DNA of 6,657 nucleotides, from the NCBI GenBank assembly GCA_030615705.1, contig JAUWYT010000089.1, positions 1 to 6,657 of the forward strand, given 5' to 3'. Position 1 is the stretch's first letter, and the number at the start of each line of letters is the position of its first letter. The stretch is from Chloroflexota bacterium (GTDB lineage: Bacteria > Chloroflexota > Anaerolineae > VGOG01). The notes beneath the pieces were generated by a model. That model had not been told where the DNA came from, made no database searches, and worked only from the letters and a program-made list of their open reading frames with translations. The translations under genes and the position numbers were made by a program. Below are positions 1 to 4,569 of this stretch, one piece after another.

Positions 1-2
1 TA

Positions 3-1211
3 AGGCTCTGTCCGACCTGCGGCGCTCAGGTTGCCCAGAGCGCCAAAGTGTGCCTGATGTGCGGAGCCCCTCTTAAGGGGCTCAAGCCTGGAAGACGGAT
101 CTCGATCCCGGTCTTCGTTCCAGCGGCCTTTTTGGCCGCCATTATCTTGACAGCCTTGGCAGCCGTGTTGGTGTCTGGGCTTCAGCGGAATCCGGAGCCA
201 ACAACCGTAGTTCCAACCTCGACCGCGACGCCGACAGCAACAGCGACGTCAACAGCCACAGCCAAACCTACTGCTACATCCACATCTACAGCCACTCCTA
301 CGCTCACACCAACATCAACATCTACACCTACGTCCACCCCTACATCCACCCCCACCTCGCTCCCTACCGCAACCCCCACGCCAACCCCAATCATCTACAC
401 CGTGAAGCCTGGCGATAACCTCTTCTCAATAGCGGCCATGTATGGTACCACTGTAGAGGCCATCCTGGAGGCCAACGGCCTAACTGAATCGGTGGTCCTG
501 CGCATTGGGCAAACACTGGTCATCCCCTCTGTCGGGCCTACTGGTGGGATAATGCCTGAAATGGCAGCCATCTCCGAGAGCGCAGTGATCACTTACGTGG
601 TCCAGGTCGGGGATAGTTTGTACTCCATTGCCACTCGGTACGGAACCTCCGTCGAGGCCCTCATGATGGACAACGATCTCGCGGACCTCGAGCTAATCCA
701 GGTTGGCCAGGAACTGATTATATCTTTGGGGACACTCACTCCAACAACGACATCCACGCCAGAGCCGACATCCACGCCAGAGCCGACATCTACACCAACG
801 ACGACGCCTGCGTTCACTCCCTCGGCCACACCTCAGCCCACGCCCACCCCCACCTTGGCGCCTCCCTACCCGGCCCCAGCCCTGCTCGCCCCCGCCGACC
901 GCCATATCTTTCGAGGGGTGGACGAAGTCATCGTCCTGAATTGGGCCTCGGTAGGCATCTTGGCCGAGGACGAGTGGTACGTCCTGAGGCTGCAATACAA
1001 GGCCGAAGGAGCCGCCCAGCCGCCCAGTGTCTGGACTAAGGCCACGGGCTGGCGAGTGCCGGCCGACCTATACCCCCCGCCTGGCGTTGAATCTCGCCTC
1101 CTCCACTGGAACGTGACCATAATGCGCCAGACACACATCAAGCCAGATGGGACACCGGAGGGCGTTCTTATTAGCCCCATGAGCGCCACCCGCAGTTTCT
1201 ATTGGTACTAA
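3..1211 (+). CDS. Membrane-anchored LysM protein with N-terminal zinc ribbon (5' end outside window)
   Basis: The reading frame is open to the left edge, so the true start lies upstream. A GTG at 48 could be taken as the start but would cut a zinc ribbon in half: codons from position 9 read CPTCG, then 9 residues, then CLMCG, a CxxC-CxxC knuckle. Numbering from the GTG, a single membrane helix follows at about residues 20-45, then a Thr/Pro/Ser-rich linker (about 50-114), LysM domain 1 (117-160, YTVKPGDNLFSIA), LysM domain 2 (182-226, YVVQVGDSLYSIA), a second Thr/Pro linker (about 229-275) and a roughly 110-residue C-terminal domain (LNWASVG, DEWYVLRL) ending in SFYWY. LysM modules bind N-acetylglucosamine-containing glycans such as peptidoglycan. 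The inferred topology is a cytoplasmic zinc ribbon with LysM domains outside. The role is unknown; wall binding or attachment of the C-terminal domain to the wall is likely. A terminator lies about 110 bp downstream. Confidence 0.9.
   Translation, partial: RLCPTCGAQVAQSAKVCLMCGAPLKGLKPGRRISIPVFVPAAFLAAIILTALAAVLVSGLQRNPEPTTVVPTSTATPTATATSTATAKPTATSTSTATPTLTPTSTSTPTSTPTSTPTSLPTATPTPTPIIYTVKPGDNLFSIAAMYGTTVEAILEANGLTESVVLRIGQTLVIPSVGPTGGIMPEMAAISESAVITYVVQVGDSLYSIATRYGTSVEALMMDNDLADLELIQVGQELIISLGTLTPTTTSTPEPTSTPEPTSTPTTTPAFTPSATPQPTPTPTLAPPYPAPALLAPADRHIFRGVDEVIVLNWASVGILAEDEWYVLRLQYKAEGAAQPPSVWTKATGWRVPADLYPPPGVESRLLHWNVTIMRQTHIKPDGTPEGVLISPMSATRSFYWY
751..786 (+). repeat. Perfect tandem duplication of 18 bp in the second Thr/Pro linker
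   Basis: The unit catccacgccagagccga occurs twice back to back (751-768 and 769-786). It encodes two copies of a six-residue TSTPEP-type unit in the linker between LysM 2 and the C-terminal domain. The identity at nucleotide level suggests recent slippage, so linker length may vary between strains. Confidence 0.9.
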
Positions 1212-1219
1212 ACGACCTC

Positions 1220-1292
1220 GGGGCAAACCTCCCGCAGGTTTCCACTGCAGGCACACAAGATGATTCTGCTTACAACCTGCGGGAGGTTCCCC
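1220..1292. repeat. Intergenic inverted repeat with 15-bp perfect arms
   Basis: aacctcccgcaggtt (1226-1240) is the exact reverse complement of aacctgcgggaggtt (1274-1288). The stem can be extended by four G-C pairs (1220-1223 with 1289-1292) across a two-base bulge. The 33-nt loop has no obvious coding content. It begins 9 bp after the LysM gene stop and precedes a separate terminator, and neither side carries a T-tract, so it is not itself a standard intrinsic terminator. It may be a short palindromic mobile repeat (REP/MITE-like) or an mRNA 3'-end structure. Confidence 0.75.
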
Positions 1293-1320
1293 AACCCATT
1301 TCAAGCACACCCAAATGCAG

Positions 1321-1347
1321 AAGCCCCTCTCGATTGGAGGGGCTTTT
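1321..1347 (+). terminator. Rho-independent terminator after the LysM gene
   Basis: aagcccctc (1321-1329) pairs with gaggggctt (1337-1345) over a 7-nt loop, and the T-run is at 1344-1347. The T-tract favours plus-strand termination of the LysM gene. On the minus strand the same hairpin follows the tRNA pair but has only a weak T-tract, so it may stop that transcript less efficiently. Confidence 0.75.
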
Positions 1348-1351
1348 GAAG

Positions 1352-1424
1352 TGGCGGCGACTGGACTTGAACCAGTGACCCAACGATTATGAGCCGTTTG
1401 CTCTGCCATCTGAGCTACGCCGCC
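1352..1424 (-). tRNA. tRNA-Met(CAU), elongator; possibly tRNA-Ile2
   Basis: The minus strand folds as a 73-nt cloverleaf: 7-bp acceptor GGCGGCG/CGCCGCC, D arm GCTC/GAGC, anticodon stem AACGG/TCGTT around loop CTCATAA (anticodon CAT at 1389-1391), T arm ACTGG-TTCAAGT-CCAGT, discriminator A. CCA is not encoded. The paired G1-C72 end rules out the initiator. CAU tRNAs can be elongator Met, or Ile2 when the wobble C is changed to lysidine by TilS. The acceptor resembles elongator Met, whereas the T arm resembles Ile2, so the amino acid is not certain. It lies 21 nt downstream of tRNA-fMet and is probably co-transcribed with it. Confidence 0.9.
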
Positions 1425-1445
1425 GGTTCGCTATTTGCCAATAGG

Positions 1446-1517
<72 letters not shown>

Positions 1518-1528
1518 TCGCGACTAGT

Positions 1529-1557
1529 ATTATACTACATGACCAACCTTTAGTCAA
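1529..1557 (-). promoter_or_regulatory. Sigma70-type promoter for the tRNA-fMet/tRNA-Met unit
   Basis: On the minus strand TTGACT (1552-1557) and TATAAT (1529-1534) are separated by exactly 17 bp, a one-mismatch match to the housekeeping consensus. The expected start is only about 4-5 nt before the mature tRNA-fMet 5' end, so the leader to be removed by RNase P would be very short. Confidence 0.85.
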
Positions 1558-1562
1558 GCGAG

Positions 1563-1580
1563 AAAAGCAAGCTTGAGCTT
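1563..1580 (-). terminator. Weak possible terminator after the FtsB-like gene
   Basis: On the minus strand AAGC-TCAA-GCTT (1569-1580) is followed by GCTTTT, ending just upstream of the tRNA promoter. A 4-bp stem is marginal, and it may not terminate at all. Confidence 0.25.
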
Positions 1581-1592
1581 ACCAAGAATACC

Positions 1593-1994
1593 TTAGGTCC
1601 CCGGCAAGCGATCGAAGAAGAGCTTCCACCACTCCTGCCAATGGGATCCCTCACCAGGGTGGCTCTCCTCCTGCGGATGAATTTGAGAAGTGAGAGGAGC
1701 CTCATGAAACCTGGGCACAACGCGGGTCTCTCCGGGCTTCACCATCTTCCACTCCCTCCGAGCCCAAGCCTCCACAAACTGTTCGGTTTGGACTTGCTCC
1801 TCGAGCGACTCGAGATAATCCCGTCTGGCCTTCTCAAACTCTATTTCTTGCTCCAGTCGGCCCTCTTCGCGTTGCAGGCCGCGGTAGAGTGCCACTTTGT
1901 GTCCAAAGTCCACAATCAAAGAGAGTGCAATGGTAGCCACTATGAGAGCCACAAATTGGGTTACCGATACGCCAGAGCGCTTCCTTGTAGCCAT
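1593..1994 (-). CDS. FtsB/DivIC-type septum formation initiator protein
   Basis: The product is 133 aa. A short basic N-terminus (MATRKRSG) precedes one membrane helix (about 12-28), then a charged coiled coil (about 34-72, GLQREEGRLEQEIEFEK). After it comes the family signature around FVEAWARREWKMVKPGET (73-90), where the ARxxxxMVKPGE pattern is typical of FtsB/DivIC. These are bitopic proteins of the divisome that pair through the coiled coil with FtsL and contact FtsQ/DivIB. The tail (about 92-133) is rich in His, Gln, Glu and Trp (HWQEWWKLFF) and longer than in a minimal FtsB; its role is unknown. The ATG at 1992-1994 is preferred because AGAGG lies 7 nt upstream. A longer frame from 2045 would run through the tRNA-Leu gene. 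It starts 26 nt after tRNA-Leu, from whose promoter it may be transcribed. Confidence 0.85.
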   Translation of the reverse strand: MATRKRSGVSVTQFVALIVATIALSLIVDFGHKVALYRGLQREEGRLEQEIEFEKARRDYLESLEEQVQTEQFVEAWARREWKMVKPGETRVVPRFHEAPLTSQIHPQEESHPGEGSHWQEWWKLFFDRLPGT

Positions 1995-2020
1995 CGTTGC
2001 CTCTTCGGTCAATCCGGTAG

Positions 2021-2105
2021 TGCCGAAGGTGGGATTTGAACCCACATGGGCCTAATGCCCACTGCGCCCTGAACGCAGCGCGTCTGCCTGTTCCGCCACT
2101 TCGGC
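2021..2105 (-). tRNA. tRNA-Leu(CAG)
   Basis: This is an 85-nt type II tRNA with acceptor GCCGAAG/CTTCGGC, anticodon stem CTGCG/CGCAG around TTCAGGG (anticodon CAG, reading CUG), a long variable arm (TGGGCATTAGGCCCA) and T arm GTGGG-TTCAAAT-CCCAC, discriminator A. CCA is not encoded. The type II variable arm supports Leu. It lies 40 bp after the solute-binding-protein gene and 26 bp before the FtsB-like gene. Confidence 0.95.
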
Positions 2106-2127
2106 ATTCTCCCTTAGAGCCAGATAT

Positions 2128-2156
2128 AATTTACCATGATTTGCCCTATTTGTCAA
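2128..2156 (-). promoter_or_regulatory. Promoter for tRNA-Leu, -35 inside the upstream gene's last codons
   Basis: On the minus strand TTGACA (2151-2156, exact consensus) is followed after 17 bp by TAAATT (2128-2133, 4 of 6 matches). The -35 box coincides with the Leu-Asp-Lys codons that end the binding-protein gene (stop at 2146-2148). A start about 7 nt after the -10 would give a leader of about 15 nt before tRNA-Leu. Confidence 0.65.
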
Positions 2157-3849
2157 GCTCGCGCTCGGCCTGGCTGACGATGACCCGTTTGGTCACAATG
2201 TACCATTCAGTGATGTTGCGAAAACGATCGCTGGGATCACCCATTGGCCCCAATTGGACGCCTTTGACTTTCTCGTCCACGGCATAGGTGTAGATTGGAT
2301 AATAAAGAAGCAACGACGGCACTTCATCCGCAAAGATCTCCTGGAAGCGATGATACAACTCGGCACGCTTCTCTGAGTCAGTTGTACATCGCGCCTCCTC
2401 AATAAGCTTATCAACCTCATAGCTGACGAAACCGGCATAGTTTTGCCCCTCACCGTTCGTCTGGGTCGAGTGCCAAAGGGGATAAGGGTCAGGATCGCCG
2501 TGCAGCTCCAGGTCAATCAGAACAGCTTCGAACTTCCGAGGATAGAGAAACTCGCGCACCAGTCCTGAGCTTATCGTCCGAAGCATGGCTTTCACCCCAA
2601 GCGCCTCCCACTGGCGGGCGATCTCCTCGGCTAGCTCTACATGCAGGGGATCATCATCGGTTAGCAGGGTGAACGCCAACCTCACACCCGCTTTCTCCCT
2701 GACGCCCTCGTCGTCCTGCCCGCTGATCTCGCCTCTCTTGGCCGAGAGATGGGTGGGATTGTGCCAACCGGCCCTGATTAGCAAAGTTTTGGCCAGCTCA
2801 GGATTGTACTCACACGTCTCGACGGCGTTGTCACAGGCCCAGGTCTCAGGCAAGATGGGGCTGTGAGCCACCAGGCCCTGGCCCTTCAACACCCGATCAA
2901 CAAGCTTCTGGCGGTCAATAGCATAGATTAGAGCCTGCCTGACCAGTTTTTCCTGAAAGAAGGGCACCGCAGGGTCTTTCAGATTCAGGAATATGAGGGT
3001 GTAGCCCGTCAGTCGGGCCGAGAAAAGTTTCAACCCTGAGTGACCTTTCACTTCAGGCAAGTCTTCGGGAAGGACGCGGCTGATGCCCTGAACCTCTCCT
3101 AGCTCATAGGCGCTGAGGACACTCTCATGGTTGGGGTAGAATCTAAATTCGATTTTGTTCAAATAGGGCTTCGGGCCGTAGAACAGAGGGTTGCCCTTGA
3201 GAAGGGCGTGCTCGGCGTTGACCTCCTCCAACTGGAAGAGACCTGTGCCGATGGGGCGTTGGTTGAACGGATCGTTGGCCAGCGACTCGGCGGGAACCTC
3301 GGCCAGAAGATGGGCCGGCAGGATGCCAATGGTGGTGTAGTCCAGGAATGGAGCGAAGGGTTCCCTGAGGGTGAACCTTACGGTGTGGGAGTTGACCTTG
3401 ACCACCTCTACGCTCCGCCAAAGCTCGTCCAGATAGGGGGCGCCCCGATAGCCGGGATCCTGCATTGCTTCGACGGTGAAGACCACATCGTCGGCGCTGA
3501 AGGGGACTTCATCGTGCCAAAGCACGTCGCGCCGCAGGTGAAAGGTGTAGACGAGGCCATCGTCGGAGATCTCCCATCTTTCGGCCAGATCGGGAATAAC
3601 CTCGCCCCTTTCATTTAACTTGGTCAGGCCATTGAAGATGAGGGAACAAAGATCCCGATCTACCTCGTTATACTGGCAGAGGATGGGATTTATGTATCGT
3701 GAGTTGCCAGCCAGGCCCTCCACGTAGGTCCCGCCAACATCGGGGACAACGACTGTAGTGAAGGTAAAGGCCAGGTAACCCAATAAGGAGCCCAGCAAGG
3801 CTATCCCCAGCAGGGTGATGATGACCTGCCAGCGGAGGTGCTTTGTCAA
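2146..3849 (-). CDS. ABC transporter solute-binding protein, family 5 (oligopeptide/dipeptide type)
   Basis: The product is 567 aa. Residues 1-7 are basic, then a hydrophobic segment (about 8-35) forms a signal peptide or anchor with no lipobox Cys, so it is probably anchored by this helix rather than by lipid. The family 5 signature lies at about 87-125 (DLAERWEISDDGLVYTFHLR, then WHDEVPFSADDVVFT), followed by features such as RQALIYAIDRQKLV and NYAGFVSYEVDKLIEEA. Family 5 proteins capture peptides, or in some cases nickel or other small solutes, for Opp/Dpp-type importers; the ligand cannot be read here. The start is TTG with AAGGGG 8 nt upstream, and an in-frame TGA just before it excludes an upstream start. 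No permease or ATPase genes are adjacent: secG is upstream and tRNA-Leu downstream. It is probably co-transcribed with secG. Confidence 0.92.
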   Translation of the reverse strand: MTKHLRWQVIITLLGIALLGSLLGYLAFTFTTVVVPDVGGTYVEGLAGNSRYINPILCQYNEVDRDLCSLIFNGLTKLNERGEVIPDLAERWEISDDGLVYTFHLRRDVLWHDEVPFSADDVVFTVEAMQDPGYRGAPYLDELWRSVEVVKVNSHTVRFTLREPFAPFLDYTTIGILPAHLLAEVPAESLANDPFNQRPIGTGLFQLEEVNAEHALLKGNPLFYGPKPYLNKIEFRFYPNHESVLSAYELGEVQGISRVLPEDLPEVKGHSGLKLFSARLTGYTLIFLNLKDPAVPFFQEKLVRQALIYAIDRQKLVDRVLKGQGLVAHSPILPETWACDNAVETCEYNPELAKTLLIRAGWHNPTHLSAKRGEISGQDDEGVREKAGVRLAFTLLTDDDPLHVELAEEIARQWEALGVKAMLRTISSGLVREFLYPRKFEAVLIDLELHGDPDPYPLWHSTQTNGEGQNYAGFVSYEVDKLIEEARCTTDSEKRAELYHRFQEIFADEVPSLLLYYPIYTYAVDEKVKGVQLGPMGDPSDRFRNITEWYIVTKRVIVSQAERELDK

Positions 3850-3903
3850 GCCTCACACCCCTTCTCTATTCACACGTTTCACGACCGGACACTTATTCAG
3901 GAA

Positions 3904-3944
3904 AGCGAGCGGAGGCATCCTGAGCCCGTCGAAGGGCGCTCGCT
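3904..3944. repeat. Short palindromic repeat between secG and the binding-protein gene
   Basis: agcgagcg (3904-3911) pairs with cgctcgct (3937-3944). The 25-nt loop carries a tcctgagcccgtcgaagggc core (3918-3937, overlapping the right arm by one base). The same core family recurs twice in the tyrS leader (4417-4437, 4493-4512), always in plus orientation. It begins 6 bp after the secG stop. There is no T-tract, so it may be an mRNA-processing or stability element, or simply a mobile repeat. Confidence 0.7.
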
Positions 3945-3949
3945 CCGGC

Positions 3950-4171
3950 TCATCCTGCCAGGATGACGTTGATCGTAGCGAAAACAAAGAAAGCGACGGC
4001 CAGACCGATGGTGATCTTGAAGAGGGTTTTTTCCACCCCACGACGGCTTTGGTAGACCGCACCCTGGCCCCCAAAGATACCACCCAAGCCCGCTCCCTTG
4101 GTTTGCAGCAAAACAGCCGCGATGAGAGCCACAGAGATGATGATCTGAACAATGTACAGATAGGTGAGCAA
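3950..4171 (-). CDS. secG: Preprotein translocase subunit SecG
   Basis: The product is 73 aa, the usual size for SecG. There are two membrane helices (about 3-22 and 54-72) joined by the conserved loop LLQTKGAGLGGIFGGQGAVY (about 21-40). SecG sits beside SecY and SecE in the inner-membrane channel and helps SecA-driven export. The start is TTG at 4169-4171 with GGAGGT about 9 nt upstream; an in-frame TAA nine bases before the TTG fixes this start. It is the first gene of a leftward unit with the solute-binding-protein gene 100 bp downstream. It is preceded by an unusually structured leader of about 150 nt and an extended -10 promoter. Confidence 0.95.
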   Translation of the reverse strand: MLTYLYIVQIIISVALIAAVLLQTKGAGLGGIFGGQGAVYQSRRGVEKTLFKITIGLAVAFFVFATINVILAG

Positions 4172-4179
4172 CTCGTGTT

Positions 4180-4200
4180 ACCTCCATCATGGACTGAGGT
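4180..4200 (-). promoter_or_regulatory. Hairpin covering the secG Shine-Dalgarno site
   Basis: In the secG mRNA, ACCUC (complement of 4196-4200) can pair with GAGGU (complement of 4180-4184), burying most of the GGAGGU ribosome-binding site in a 5-bp stem. Its outermost base (4200) is shared with the closing helix of the structure immediately 5', so the two helices could compete. This pairing is read from the sequence; regulation is inference. Confidence 0.45.
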
Positions 4201-4311
4201 CTCTCGGAAAGTCGAACAGGGAACTTCTTGATGGGTAGCAGGCCAATCGCATTGGCCGTCTTGGGCCGAACGACGCCCAACTCGGTTGGGCTACTACCCT
4301 TGTCCGAGAGA
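4200..4311 (-). ncRNA. Candidate structured leader RNA of secG (possible cis-regulatory element)
   Basis: Minus-strand RNA, 112 nt. Closing helix P1 is 9 bp and perfect (4303-4311 with 4200-4208). Inside it, P2 is 6 bp (4294-4299 with 4233-4238, GGGUAG/CUACCC). P2 encloses three consecutive 17-nt units: GCCCAAC-CGA-GUUGGGC (4275-4291, perfect 7 bp), a weaker GUC...GAC unit (4258-4274), and GGCCAAU-GCG-AUUGGCC (4241-4257, perfect 7 bp), with 2-nt joints at each side. A 24-nt single strand lies on the 3' side between P2 and P1. It falls inside the predicted secG 5' UTR, right before the hairpin on the ribosome-binding site. I do not recognise it as a known riboswitch, T-box or tRNA. It could alternatively be a palindromic repeat with no regulatory role. 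Confidence 0.5.
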
Positions 4312-4326
4312 ATTCGAACTGGCTAC

Positions 4327-4355
4327 ATTATACCACGTTATCCACTGGCGAGCAA
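4327..4355 (-). promoter_or_regulatory. Extended -10 promoter for secG
   Basis: On the minus strand TGG-TATAAT (TATAAT at 4327-4332) gives an extended -10. A TTGCTC at 4350-4355, 17 bp upstream, matches the -35 consensus at three of six bases. The expected start near 4320 gives a 5' UTR of about 150 nt that contains the whole structured leader. Confidence 0.65.
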
Positions 4356-4376
4356 ATACACTTCTTTGGCATTTTG

Positions 4377-4385
4377 TGGTATAAT
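4377..4385 (+). promoter_or_regulatory. Extended -10 promoter for tyrS
   Basis: TGG-TATAAT at 4377-4385 is an extended -10. No convincing -35 box lies 16-18 bp upstream. The ten bases GTGGTATAAT are identical to those of the divergent secG promoter. The expected start, near 4392, places the start of the composite palindromic repeat at or near the mRNA 5' end. Confidence 0.6.
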
Positions 4386-4391
4386 CGTGAG

Positions 4392-4525
4392 GTCATTGCG
4401 AGCGTAGCGAAGCCTGTCCTGAGCGTAGCCGAAGGGCAATCTCCCGCCTCCCATTGCAAGCAACGGTGGAGATTGCTTCGTCGCAGAGTTTACACTGAGC
4501 TCGTCGAAGTGCTCCTCGCAATGAC
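4392..4525. repeat. Composite palindromic (MITE/REP-like) repeat in the tyrS leader
   Basis: The outer arms are exact inverted repeats of 11 bp: gtcattgcgag (4392-4402) and ctcgcaatgac (4515-4525). The inner arms are exact over 9 bp: gcaatctcc (4436-4444) and ggagattgc (4468-4476). From general knowledge, 'gtcattgcgag...gaagcaatctcc' palindromes are widespread intergenic repeats in several bacterial phyla. Between outer and inner arms, each side carries an extra segment of the ctgagc...tcgaag family (4417-4437 and 4493-4512). Both extra segments are in the same orientation although the arms are inverted. No transposase is present. Its transcript would form a large hairpin about 45 nt before the tyrS start codon. 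Confidence 0.8.
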
Positions 4526-4569
4526 AGAGTGAGCAGTTGCCCGCAAAACAAGGTTCAAGGAGTGCAGAC

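Noticed and set aside
182..394. Minus-strand frame rich in Val/Gly/Asp repeats.
   Set aside because: It is the antisense of the Thr/Pro linker of the LysM protein, a low-complexity artefact.
1068..1409. Minus-strand frame of 113 codons beginning inside the tRNA-Met gene.
   Set aside because: The start (GSSPVAAT-type sequence) is translated tRNA, and the rest covers the terminator and inverted repeat.
1995..2045. Upstream extension of the FtsB-like protein (17 extra residues).
   Set aside because: The extension reads through the 3' part of tRNA-Leu; the internal ATG at 1992-1994 has a good Shine-Dalgarno site.
3897..4280. Minus-strand frame of 127 codons overlapping secG in another phase.
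   Set aside because: SecG in the other frame is unambiguous; this frame runs through the structured leader and repeat without its own ribosome-binding site.
4275..4291. GCCCAAC/GTTGGGC resembles integron attC core sites (RYYYAAC/GTTRRRY).
   Set aside because: Only 3 bp separate the two halves, whereas attC sites have tens of bases between them, and there is no cassette or integrase gene nearby.
4200..4320. TTCGAA-type motifs in the secG leader suggesting a tRNA or T-box.
   Set aside because: No cloverleaf with tRNA dimensions can be drawn, and there is no T-box sequence or specifier loop.
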